Shown: positions 11,901 through 22,744 of the stretch, in pieces
Numbering within the stretch: position 1 is the first letter of the stretch
How the letters are laid out: every line of letters begins with the position of its first letter
Assembly: GCA_016785225.1 (NCBI GenBank)
Contig: JAFBJZ010000607.1
Location: 496,001-560,000 of the forward strand
Source of the DNA: Psettodes erumei
Taxonomy: Eukaryota; Chordata; Actinopteri; Pleuronectiformes; Psettodidae
Reading direction: 5' to 3'
DNA: 64,000 nucleotides
Notes under the pieces: model-generated
The model's database searches: none
What the model was told of the DNA's origin: nothing
The model's input: the letters and a program-made list of their open reading frames with translations, nothing else
Translations under genes and position numbers: made by a program

Positions 11901-13863
11901 CAACATTAATGTTTCATCACTCAGACACCATCGTTTGTTAAGGATTTACAACAGCCAACTTAACACAGTGAGTAAAGGTAACAAGTTTTATACCTCTGTA
12001 CCAATGGTGGGCTGTGCCCCTGAGTGGGCGGACTCTGGTGGGGGGCCTCCATACTTCCTTTGGCCTGTTGTCACATCAAGTGTGTAACCAGTTCTCTCCA
12101 GCAAAGCCTGACCATGATAAAAAGGATATTGGTAATCAACAGTCCTGCATATGCTTTATCTTTAAACCACATCCTGGCTGCAGAGGTGACAGGCATTTTT
12201 TCCATCCAAAGAGACTGCATCAGAATTCACACGTCCCAAGCATCAAATCAGTTTCAGTTTAATTTCTAAATGTAGTCATAGTTCTCACTTTAATTTTGGC
12301 TTCATCTGGTCCTTTATTGGTGTCTGACACTTTGGTCCCTTGTTTCTCTCGCTGTCTGTACGTCTTCATCACGCCACAAAGAAAGGCACTTTTGTTCTGA
12401 AACAGAAAAAAATTAAAGTGAAACAAAGCAAAAATTGAAAAATGTCAACATCATTAGGACAACTTCCAATCATCTGTTCAATTAAAGAATGTGCTGTTGT
12501 TACACAAAACAGCATGAGTCCATATTGTAGAGAACACAATAAAAGCTACTGTGCCATAACAGTTCTCCTACATAATGCCATTGTACACCAAAGTACAGAG
12601 GACACGCATCCACTTTGTGCCGAGGCCTCAGAAGTGAACTCAACAACACCCTGAAAGTTCAGCGTGCATACCTGAACATGTGAGAGGTCGCTGTCCTTGA
12701 ATTGCAAAAGGACTTGCAGAGCACCTTCCTCGTTGAATTCTTTCAAAGCCTCAATCGCTCGATCATCTAAGTCACTGTGTGACACCAGACCTGGAGGACG
12801 GGGACAACACAGAGAGAAATGATGAGCTACTCAGATGAAGTCCAAAGTTTTCATATTTGCCTAGCGTTTCAAGGACAATATTTACAGGACAAAATGATTT
12901 GCATGTGAGCCAGTGTGTGACAAATATCTTTTCCATACTGTAATGGATAAATAATCATTACTAGAATCATGAAAGGAGTGGGACAGGCCTAATCTAATGG
13001 AGCTATATTCAGTAGTCAGGCTGTACTTTACTCTCCAACCAGCATGTTTTTGCAGAACTAATCACAACAGATGTGACAGTGCAACTCGATATGCCAGTGC
13101 CCCTCTATACTGTGGCTGGGAGTTTCTAATGAGCTGGTCTGCATTCTCCTCTATGGAGGGGCCATCACCTGTCCCAGGCAGCCACACACCAGACAGCTGC
13201 TGCCATTGTTTCTGCCTCAGTCCCATCTGGCTGAAAAGGCCAGACCAGTGCTTTTCTAGATCTGACCGACCAAACAAGTCCTAAAATGACCCCCAAAAAT
13301 TTAGTCACAGAAGCTCACCCCCCTACAAACTTGAAAAGATCTGACCAAACCAACAGACATTTAAGATGTAGCTGGCAGCATACTTCATCCCTCTGCACTA
13401 ATTTTATGGGATGTTAGTATATTTCATAGAAATAAATGGCGAGACAGGAGAATTCATTCACCTTGACACCAATGATCATGCAACCATGTTGGGAATGCAA
13501 ATGCTGCAATTGTGTACACATTTTCATACCAGTAAATGTGTAATTTAATATTTTGTAGCACTGCAGTACCCATTTTGGTGGGAAACCACAAAAAGTTGCT
13601 TCAGGATCCCAATTCCCCCATTCAAAAAGGTGATAAAAATGACAGTACATGCAAGAAATTGATAAACATAAAAATTTGCATATTTGAATATGCAAGTATA
13701 TTCATCGTGCCTTACCTGCTATGTAAATTTCATCTAGTTTTTCAGCAACTTTCTGTGGTAAACCAGCTTCTAATAAAGTCTGGAAGTGCTCAGAATGGGT
13801 AACTGCAGCAGAGGTGTCCATTGGTTCTTCTGGACCATTTCCATTAATATGTTCTGTGGCCAT
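8930..13863 (-). CDS. syncrip: Heterogeneous nuclear ribonucleoprotein Q (SYNCRIP)
   Basis: Exons, in transcript order: 13716-13863, 12672-12790, 12289-12396, 11994-12107, 11596-11772, 11182-11317, 10548-10753, 10264-10413, 10034-10155, 9590-9915, 8930-8955. They give 543 aa. The protein has the acidic N-terminal domain (MATEHINGNG..., about 20-105), three RRMs (about 163-242, 244-326, 339-409; RNP1-like RGYAFVTF and RGFCFLEY), an NLS-like KRKERKAQR, and a Tyr/Gly/Arg C-terminus with RGG repeats (YYDYYGYDYHNYRGG). SYNCRIP binds A-rich and other RNA motifs and acts in splicing, mRNA transport, translation and editing. The ATG at 13861-13863 starts the conserved N-terminus. The last exon begins after tandem TAG/CAG acceptors, so GKRGRGRS or AGKRGRGRS can end the protein. 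Reading through the donor at 9589 instead gives a tail GKLKYFTMGYC with a stop at 9555-9557. I did not find the longer tetrapod Q3 tail. Two introns hold snoRNA-like elements. Confidence 0.95.
10981..11062 (-). ncRNA. Candidate box C/D snoRNA, copy A, in syncrip intron 7
   Basis: 82 nt on the syncrip-sense strand, between exons 11182-11317 and 10548-10753. Read 5' to 3': GTGTTC, AA, C box ATGATGA, then GTGATGG as a C'-like box, the guide TTTACCGCTAAGAT, D box CTGA, CT, GGACAC. GTGTTC pairs with GGACAC over all six positions (one G-U), so the C and D boxes come together as in a k-turn. The 14 nt before the D box are nearly identical to copy B. I do not recognise it as a named snoRNA hosted by SYNCRIP. 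Expected product: intron-encoded guide RNA processed from the debranched lariat. Confidence 0.75.
11847..11928 (-). ncRNA. Candidate box C/D snoRNA, copy B, in syncrip intron 5
   Basis: 82 nt on the syncrip-sense strand, between exons 11994-12107 and 11596-11772. Its 3' end is about 75 nt upstream of the next 3' splice site, the spacing typical of vertebrate intronic C/D snoRNAs. Read 5' to 3': GTGTCT, GA, C box GTGATGA, then CTGATAA as a C'-like box, TTTACCGCTAAGAC, D box CTGA, CT, GGATAC. The terminal stem pairs over six positions with two G-U pairs. The stem differs from copy A in sequence but keeps pairing, while boxes and guide stay the same. Confidence 0.78.
13169..13280 (-). other. syncrip: Candidate cassette (poison) exon in syncrip intron 2
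   Basis: On the minus strand a TTTTAG acceptor at 13281-13286 and a CAG|GTGATG donor below 13169 delimit 112 nt without a stop in the incoming frame. Because 112 is not a multiple of three, inclusion shifts exon 12672-12790 into a frame that meets TGA after six codons. Inclusion would thus give an early stop and probable nonsense-mediated decay. Productive inclusion is not supported by the protein family. The poly-pyrimidine tract is modest, so this is a candidate only. Confidence 0.35.
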
Positions 13864-15683
13864 GTCTCCAGAAATCTGTGTAAATGCAATGAGCCAAATT
13901 AATCCTGGGTCAAGGGCAAGACTTAGGATGGGTTCAGGAGGGTGCAGAGTCTCAGACATATCAGGCAAATGATTTTTAAAAAAGACACAAAAATGGTTTG
14001 ACGATTTATGATCTTGGATATAGAGTGGCAGTCATATTATTCAGCACAAATTATTGAAAAATAGGGAATGTGGCAATGGGCAAAACAAGTTATTGTGGTT
14101 ATGAGGTCTTCTACAGTTTCTTGACTTTTCACTATGGTACTTAAACACTTGCAGCTCTCAGCTTGCATGAAATAGAAGCCCAGAAACCTGCATATAGCCA
14201 GTTGACACAGCTGTTTGAATATTGCACTAAAGACAGACAATGTACATACTAAACCCCCACAGAAGTTAATTAAATTACAGCTTGTAAAAAATAGTGAACT
14301 ACCAGATTCGTGTCCATGTGGCAGTACTTTCCATTCGGATCCAATCTGGGCTCTGAAGTTTGTGCAAAAGCTCACTTGCTAACGTCTGTATCGCAGCCCT
14401 CTTGATCGCTGCTGGTGCAGAAGGCCTGTTTGCTTTGGTCTCTAAATTACATGTTAGCTTACCTTCTCACTGCTGACTTCAGCACAGGCTAGATAGCTGA
14501 TACACGTGCTCCATAAGAGAGTGAGCCCCGGTTTCCGGTGGCTGACCAGCAAGTATGCACCCTTTAGCATTTTGTTTATTGACAGTTCGGCACCACAGAT
14601 TGTGACACTTAGATTAATACTCTTACAATAACGGTAATAACCTATCCAATCATTACACCCCTACTGTCTGTATTGATAGATAATGAGGCAATAACTCATT
14701 GCATGGCAGCAATCTAACTGCTACCTGGTCACTTTTCTGCATCCGGCAACGCTGGACTCAGCAAAACGTGGACGACAAACTTCTGTTTTGGCCTAAGTTA
14801 ACTCAGCTAACGTTTCCCCTTGCTAACGTTAGCTTAAAGACAGCATGCAGCCGATACCGTTAAGTCCCTGCTAATCAATCACGTTATATCAGTAAGCACG
14901 TGCTTTCTCTGTGGTTAAAATTATAATTCAACATTGAACGTAACTATTGAGACATCGTAAAAATCAATCTTATGTTTTAAACGTGTATCGTTGACAAAAT
15001 TCTTGAATTTAATCATTTTACCCGACCCTTGTGACAACGTTACATTTAGCGGGGAGGGACTGATTCGCACACGTTGAGGCTAGCTAGCTAGCGGGCTAGT
15101 TGGCAATGCTAATACTACAGCAGGCAGGCTAACTAGGGACTTTCATCTTGACAATAACATGACACGTTAGTATGCGTTTTCTATGAATACATCTGCGTTT
15201 ATTGTTTAAGCGTGCAAAGATAATGTCGACTAGTACACCAGTAACGCAATATCGCAAATTCTTGTCAAGATAACTGGCCTTTGCCAGCTAGCTGCTATTA
15301 GCATACAATGACAATGAGCATGTCAATTCCACGATCTGTCAAAATAGGCTAGCATAAGCTAAGATGCTAATTCGGACGGAATTTCACTGTGTCCATTGTT
15401 ATATCGTCATTTGTAGGTACGAACTTCGCGACTTGACTAATTACGATATTTAAGTCTATTTAGAATCACCGAGGCCTTGAGGGCTAGAGGTTTAGCCTGC
15501 TAGATACGTGGTTTGTCAACGTGCCGCCACATAGGAAGAGTCCATTTTCAAAAAGCCGGTCTGGAGAACTCGTTCCCAACCACCACCAGTTTCCACATTG
15601 TTTGAAACAGCACCGCACGATTCAGAGTTTTTAGCAATCAATTCAGCAACAATCACGTGACCAATTAGTAGCATTCGCCCTAC

Positions 15684-15840
15684 CTGCCGCTGGCTCACCA
15701 ACGTGTATGGTGTTGGTTATTTAGGAAGATAAATGTGATATTTAAAAGACAGAAAAAGTGTAAAACTCCCGGCACTGGTCCGGCTTCAGTCATTCACTCT
15801 TGATGATGTAAAATGGCTGCCACGTTCACGCCTCGAGTTT
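15684..15840 (-). promoter_or_regulatory. syncrip: syncrip non-coding first exon and promoter edge
   Basis: A good donor (CGGCAG|GTAGGG, last exon base 15684) ends a non-coding exon. It splices to the acceptor above 13875, 12 nt before the ATG. Near 15810 the minus strand reads GGCAGCCATTTTAC, a YY1-like motif of the kind seen at vertebrate transcription starts. The start site is inferred at about 15800-15840. The first intron (13876-15683) is about 1.8 kb. Confidence 0.5.
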
Positions 15841-18800
15841 TGTCTCGTCGATGGGGTTTCTTGGACAGCCCCGCACGGGCTTGCCTTGTATGCATTTTAC
15901 AGTAGAGCAGCAGGTCATCCACAGCATCCATCACCGTTACTAGCGATGAGTAGTTTCACCACAAATGCACTATTTCTGTGACGGATAAAAGTGTTTGGCT
16001 ACTAGGACAACTAAATGCTGTTACTGCAGCCAATCAGACTAAAACAGGCTGAACTCACGACAAAAGCAAATAATAATGAAGGAAAAAACAAGAAATGATC
16101 ACTATGAAAACAAGTAGTATTCATATTTCACTATTATTTACATAACACCACTAATATTTCACAATAGTAACAATACTATTACATGTGTAAGGAGTTTGAC
16201 ACGCTTGCATACGTGTTTCAAAAGCCACAGCTCGTGTTTAAATTTAGAACTGCATATGATGGCGCTTATGTACTATATACAAGCAGGCTAAGTACACAAT
16301 ATACAGCAGTGCTTCACTAAGGTAGATCCCACTTTCCACCACACCGTGTCACTCTTCTCATTGATTTTACACACGCTCATCTGCTACATGAACAAAAGAT
16401 ATGACAAGAGTGTGTGTGGCTGTGTAGGATATGATTATGCGCTTGACTCAACAAATAGCCTACAAGATAACGGGACTGGATTTCCTACTGAGGAGTTCTA
16501 TTTATCTTCTAGAAAATAACGTTGTTTTGTGGTTTGTTTGTTTGTTTGTTTGTTTTTTTTACAGATTTTGTAAAGGAGTCTCTGCAATGCTACGATAAGA
16601 TGGAACAGTTGGATTTCTTGTCATGCATGCATCTCAAACTGGATCTGTTCTTTAATACATACATGAAATCTTTAATAAAAATTGCAAACAATGTGTTTGT
16701 GGCAGTATCTCGTGATTGGTTGTCAAAAATCAAACAAAATCCAACTTGGTGGTTTCACATTTTTGCACGATCGAAGCTTAATGCATGACTTTCTATCAGT
16801 TACTATTATTTGTCACTATTGTCAGTACTGATCCCTGAGATTTCTTTACAATGCAGTTACAGTTCATGACATTACAATGCAATAGCCTATTAGATTGGGA
16901 TTCAGTTATCTGCTATCTTCATCACAACCAGACTGAATCATGGGCAGAAATAATAAAACTTTAACAGGTAACCAACTCCGACCCCCACAGTTATAGAGCA
17001 TTAACAGCTGGATGATGATGGCTGGAAGAGTGTGAGGAATAACTTACACAGGTGTTGAGGAACAGAGCAACAGGCTGTTCTCCTTTGGACATTGGCACAT
17101 ATACTGCATCAGTAAATATGTGTCATCAACAGAACCCAAAGTGTGTTGCAAGATGTTTCACAAAGATGTGTAACAAACACAATGACATTTTTAAAAAGAA
17201 CTACTGGATGGCACAATATTACCAGGAACACTTATTATTATGAAAAAAAGAGAATAAAAAAAACTTTAAAAAATGTCTACAGGTGGAATTTATAATAATG
17301 TCTATTCAGAATTTATGGGACTACAAGAATGTCCTACTCATGTCTCAAAGAGGAGTCCTCAGAGATCACAACTTAAACAGGCAGATATTCTTCTGCAAGA
17401 AATATGTTTGAAAAAGTAAAAGCTTTAGCATTCAGCTTTAAAACTAATAGAGAGCAGGTGCCAAGACTGTAAAAGACGTCTTCTGCATGGATTTGGGGTC
17501 TTAGCCAAAACTCTGTCTGCCGAATTTGTGCTAGAGCTATAAAAGTAACCTTATTTTGGCACAAAAAAATCAAATGAAGATCAAGTTTCTAAAGTAAGCA
17601 TTATATTAAGGGGGTACAGTTTCCTAGCTATAAATTACAGCAAAATAAATGGAATGACAACACCACTCTTCATTGTTTTAAGAGGCTTATAACAGAAACC
17701 GTATTTCAAGTGAAAATAATTACCAAGACCCTCAAGTAGAAAGGACTTCAGGATATAAAATATACATTTTTATGTTAGAACTGAGTGGAAGGTTTTTGTT
17801 GTTTTTTATTTGCATTCTTATGACAACATTCATGCTTTATGTTTGTCTGTCTCTGCTGATGATTCCTTTGTTGTTTTACACATTTCAGTGGATACAGCTT
17901 GAACTCCTGAACACCATAATCATTCCTGCAGATTTTCATCCCACTGAGTAAAGAGGGAGTCTCTGTGTGTCTGAGATACAGGATAAGTATGTATTTCTGT
18001 GTACATGTGAAATTTCTTAACTAAATTGTTTTAGAATTATGTGAAGAAAAAAATCTCCAGATGCAGCCAGTACGATTGACAGTTGAATTTAAGAACATCA
18101 AAAAAAGGATCCAGTCATTTGGTGACCGTGACCATGATATAACTATGCTATGACCATGTTGGCCACGATCGACTCTGGTCCTGTTATGGTTTGGCTTTGT
18201 TATATTGGACATGATTTTCTTCATGAGTATAGCAGATATGACAATAAACTGTTGAAGTATTGAATTGAGTTGATATTTAATGAATGTCTTATCTTCAGCC
18301 AGCCTTCTGTTTTGCCATTTCAAGCTTGGAATGAGCCTTGATTTGAGGGGTTTCATACTTATTGTATGAAATTTTGTATATATTGTATGAGAATTACAGA
18401 TCTCAGCTAACTATTTAGTAAGCTATCTGGAGCACTTTTGCTTTGCATTGTGCAGAACCTGGCTGAGGACAGACCTGACCCGCTGTCCTCACTATGTCTC
18501 ACCTGCTCTATCATATGCAGGAGCAGTGACTGTGTTGACATCAGAGCCCTTGAGAATATATAGGACTTGTATTTCATCAAGCAAGACCACCGCACCATTT
18601 GCTTGACACACTTTATATCCCTGTGGTGCTTATCCTCATGCCAAATACACAGAGGAAGCTTAGAATAGAGGTAGCATCAAGAGAATATATCATGACCATG
18701 AACATCTGGTTTTGATGGTGTACCTGCAAGCTGCACATGTCCTTGCACTCAGTCCATGCCACTGTGATTTCAAGCTCTTATTTTACTCACGGCTGCAGGT

Positions 18801-20276
18801 CTGATGTTATATAACAACCCCAGACATATAAGCATGATGAGAGTGAAAAAAAAAACAACTGCTGACAGGTCTTGATAGAGACGACTAATTTCTTATCAGT
18901 TGAAGTTTGGGATTATGTTTTTATGATTATAATTAATTTTTTTTCATGAAGCATGAAAATAAATATGTACTCTATGTTCTTTGCGTGACAATTACAAATG
19001 ATGGATAGGACATTTTGTTTGACATCAATAAAATTACATGTGGCATATAACCAAAGCAATAGTTCACAATGTAACAATCATCAATCATATCGTCAGGAAT
19101 GAAATTAGTACCACCCCATTGTAAGGTTTAAAACAATATTTTAATTTTGGAAAAAGCAGTAAATGCTATGATATAAGCGCAAAAAAAGAACACAGCCTCT
19201 TAACATCTCTGTAATTTACCATCTCATCCTCCACACTTATTGAATTACCAGTCTTAGGCCAAGGATTTATCACCAGCACAACCAAGGACGCAGGACGTGG
19301 GTACTTCAGTAAACACACAGATGAAATGCAACAAAAATTCATATTCATCCTTGACATTTCAGATGTTGGAGGTGGACAGACTCCTTCGAAGCTATTAAAT
19401 ATCCTTCCATTTATTCAGAACTTGTTCCGTTCATCCATCCTCAGGTTTTTAAGGTGTCACGAAACAATTCCTTTTGCTTCAATATGCAGCGTAAAATTAA
19501 GGATAAAAACTATACTTCCCTACAATCGTTTCTTATAAGTTTAGTAAGATTTATTATTGTTGTTATAAAGTTTATTATGTTATTATGACTTGTGGTAGCA
19601 TTCCAGTGTTCCAGTACACTGTAGCGTTTTACAAGATGTACTGTAACTGCATGAATATGAAATACTTTATTCAGCATGCACAGACCAGTGTAAGGGCACA
19701 CATGATGATTAGTTGCATTATCAATTTAAATCAATCATTCAATCTACTAAATATCAAATACTAATTGCTTTATAAATAACTGAAACTATTATTCAACTGT
19801 TAAAATAATTACCAATAATTTTTCTGGTGACTGACTGATTTATGTACTAAGACTGATGTGAAGAGGTGATTTTTCTGCCTCACCCTTTTAAATTTTGATA
19901 CTTTTCATAATTCTGAAACAGTTATAATGTGCCCGAGCCACTTACAGAGTTCAACGTGCTGCCTGTAAAAATGGTTCAACTGCAGTTTACCAAAGTGACC
20001 AATACCCTCCTGAACTAATGACCCTCCCATTGCTTTGACATGACATATAATAACAACCCTCAGTTACCAAGTAACAAAAACCCAGGGATTACATGTATCA
20101 TCCATAGTCAGGATGGAAGGATGATGGAACTATGTTTTGTTTCTCCACAGTTTGTTCTTATCATTTTGTGCTATGAAGAGATTACGAGGGAGGTAGCAAA
20201 TTGGCTAATGAGTCAGTGAGATCATTGATAAGGTTGGTTGGTTTTCCATAATCCAGAAAGTCACAAGGTACACTGG
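15841..20276. other. Intergenic region syncrip-cga
   Basis: AT-rich spacer between two divergent genes. I see a (TTTG)n microsatellite at 16532-16560 and short open frames only. HTR1E, which lies between SYNCRIP and CGA in human, is not recognisable: there is no seven-helix receptor frame on either strand. The right part should hold pituitary cga control elements, but I cannot assign specific ones. Confidence 0.6.
16532..16560. repeat. (TTTG)n microsatellite with T tail
   Basis: Five tandem TTTG-type units followed by a T run. Confidence 0.85.
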
Positions 20277-20283
20277 TATAAAT
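20277..20283 (+). promoter_or_regulatory. cga: cga TATA box
   Basis: TATAAAT lies 80 nt upstream of the end of cga exon 1. It predicts transcription start near 20305-20310 and a first exon of about 55-60 nt. Glycoprotein hormone alpha genes have a TATA promoter and a mostly non-coding first exon, which fits. Confidence 0.6.
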
Positions 20284-20362
20284 TGGGATGGACTGAAAAA
20301 GAAGTCCTCCATGTGAAGACGTCCTGTACGGAGGCACAATGACGGGGAAACGTTCTTTCAAC

Positions 20363-21731
20363 ATGGTAATGATAATAATCTGTCTATGACTTACTCATTG
20401 ATGAGGCTTTGATTCAATACTTTTTCAACTGACCATTTTTCTCTACAGGTAGCTGCCGCAACCACAACGGGCTCAATCAAATCCGCTGGACTATCTCTTC
20501 TGCTGTTGTCTTTTTTTCTTTACATAGCTGATTCTTACCCCAATGCTGACTTATCAAACAGTAAGATTCACACACAGAATTAGCCTCTTTTCGACAAATC
20601 TTAAAATCCATGATTATGGCATCTACTGGTATTATAAATCCCATATAAATGTAAAAACTACAGTATTTAAGTAAATCTGCATGATCTGCCTATAATGACC
20701 CCTCTTCTCAAAGACTGCACACTGTGATTTTAATATCAGACCTCAAATTGTGGCTTAATATCACAAACTGTCCATGATCCAGGGCTTCTGATTCTGCTTG
20801 TGAAACAACTATCATCTTTTTCTAGTGGGCTGCGAGGAATGCACGTTGAGAAAGAACAGCGTTTTCTCGAGGGATCGTCCAGTCTACCAGTGCATGGGCT
20901 GCTGCTTCTCCAGAGCATACCCGACACCTCTCAAAGCCATGAAGACAATGACCATCCCAAAGAACATCACCTCGGAGGCAACATGCTGCGTCGCAAAGCA
21001 CAGCTATGAGGTACAGATGCAGACAAATGACATGACAGGCATACTTTTCTTTAAACGCTATGTTGTGATTTTTCCATGGAGCCCAGGCTCCATTATTTAC
21101 AAATGGTTTCCTGTCTTTTTTTGGCTTGTGATCCTTCAAAAGTGTATAGTTTGGAGCCTTTTGTCACATTTTAGATGTCTTTGTATTGTGTGCAGTTCCA
21201 CCAAGGAGGCACATCCCCTCAGACTCAGATGGTTTCGTTTAACTAATTGTTGGAGTGCCCAAGAAGTCAAAAATCTCCAGTATTTCACAAAGAGAACCTA
21301 TTAGAGCATATTCAGAACAAATAAAAACTTCTTTTTCTTCTTTTCTGTCACAAGGCCAATTTTCTGCAGAATGAGTACTTTTGATTGTGATACTTGAAGA
21401 ACATTTAGCTTCTGAAGAATTTTGGAATATTTTTTGTTGTAGTAATGGTACTTTGACATTAGTAAATGATCAGGTTACTTCCTCCACCACTTTAGGTCAG
21501 TTATAGGTCAGTAATAAAAGATGACATGTATGAAGTGCAGAAGTTTCGACACTGCTAAAAGTAGCCCTTGATCATACACATACATCAACTTGCTGCTGTA
21601 GACTAATGTGACTCTGTTAGTATTCACTTCTTCCTCCTTGTGTGTTCCTCTTTCAGACAGAGGTGGCTGGCATAAGGGTGAGAAACCACACAGATTGCCA
21701 CTGCAGCACCTGCTATTTTCATAAGATATGA
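20363..21731 (+). CDS. cga: Glycoprotein hormone alpha chain (common alpha of FSH, LH, TSH)
   Basis: Coding exons: 20363-20365, 20449-20560, 20826-21010, 21657-21731, giving 124 aa. The initiator ATG is the last three bases of exon 1. Exon 2 then reads VAAATTTGSIKSAG and a hydrophobic signal core, with cleavage expected after residue 30 (ADS|YPN). The mature 94-aa chain has the ten cystine-knot cysteines (CEEC, CMGCC, TCC, DCHCSTC), two N-glycosylation sites (NIT, NHT) and the invariant end CYFHKI. It pairs with hormone-specific beta chains and is secreted by pituitary gonadotropes and thyrotropes. The Met at the exon 2/3 junction (NMGCEEC) is formed by A|TG. Other fish alpha chains start at the position of ACG GGC here, but that ATG is absent, so the upstream exon-1 ATG is required. 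Neighbours syncrip and znf292 are as in human. Confidence 0.96.
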
Positions 21732-21772
21732 CCAAAGAGAACTGGAGACCGTTCTGCAGCGCTCAGCTTGGC

Positions 21773-21778
21773 AATAAA
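21773..21778 (+). terminator. cga: cga poly(A) signal AATAAA
   Basis: AATAAA lies 42 nt after the cga stop, giving a very short 3'UTR as usual for this gene. Confidence 0.8.
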
Positions 21779-21982
21779 TTGTGCTTCTTTATAATATGCA
21801 CAAGCTCTCCTCTGACAATATATGTTCTTGACTTGCCAGATAATATTTTTGTAGCAGTTCTGTGTCTGTGATGTGTAATTATCCTCCAATTTTGCATTTA
21901 TAGATGCATATGATTAACTGTAGATTGAAAAGCAATTAAAATATGCACCCAGATGTTGCAGCTTCTTTTTACATTATGCAAT

Positions 21983-22033
<51 letters not shown>

Positions 22034-22450
22034 TTCATCTTCTCTCAGTCCCCACTGACAAAGGTGTCAGCTGAATGTGACACCAAAGTTAAGAACAGGA
22101 GTAAGAAAAGGAAAGTGAAAAAGACTTTGTGGTTCATTCCAGGTTTGATTCTCCATTTAGAAAAGTCTTTAAAGTGCTCACAAACATCTACTAATAGTGA
22201 TTAACACATTAAGTAACATGTTGCCTTCAGCTGACTGATGTGTTTGTGAGCATCTGACCCGGAGAAGTGTCGGTGAGCAGGTCAGAGAGAACCAGGGCTG
22301 TTGTGAAGACCCCGCACTCTGACCACCCTGTAGAAAGACAGAATACTATGCTGTGTGGACATTTGGGTTTGATGTAAACTTTTGAGAAAATATCATAGAT
22401 TGTGGTGCATGCTGAGGTGGCTTGTGCGATGATGCTCACCGCCTGGAGGT
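21779..22450. other. Spacer between cga and the znf292 promoter
   Basis: Contains a long TG tract and no recognisable gene. Short open frames on both strands lack similarity to anything I know. Confidence 0.6.
21985..22032. repeat. (TG)24 microsatellite
   Basis: An uninterrupted TG dinucleotide run of about 48 bp between cga and znf292. It is likely polymorphic. Confidence 0.95.
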
Positions 22451-22744
22451 CACATCATACCTGCAGAATCTTTGCATCGTCTGTTACAGCATGGGGTGTT
22501 CAGGGAAATCCAGAAATCCAATCACCCCGAGATTAGCTCGTGAGGATATACAGCAAACCACGGCCAGCTTGTTTGCAGGGCGTGAGTAAGGTCGTTGATG
22601 CTTTGTTGACATCGGGGGGGTATGTGTATGTGGAGCACACTGTGTACCCCTCTTCCTCCCTCCCTCCCCCTCTCCTGCGTGCGCGCGCGTGTGTGAGTCT
22701 GGCAGCGTAACATCTGTGCGTACGCGGTCGTGATTGTTGTGAAG
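22451..22744 (+). promoter_or_regulatory. znf292: znf292 promoter and 5'UTR
   Basis: GC-rich segment with a pyrimidine-rich stretch (22650-22675) and a GCGCGCGCGT tract. The start codon sits inside AAGATGGCGG (22742-22751), which is also a YY1 consensus, a frequent arrangement at vertebrate genes with the transcription start close to the ATG. No TATA box is visible. Confidence 0.5.

Noticed and set aside
15841..20276. HTR1E expected between syncrip and cga
   Set aside because: No receptor-like frame or TM motifs in either strand of the 4.4-kb interval.
20825..21304. 159-codon frame running on from cga exon 3
   Set aside because: Only 20826-21010 is coding; the rest is intron read-through after the GTACAG donor, and the true end lies at 21657-21731.
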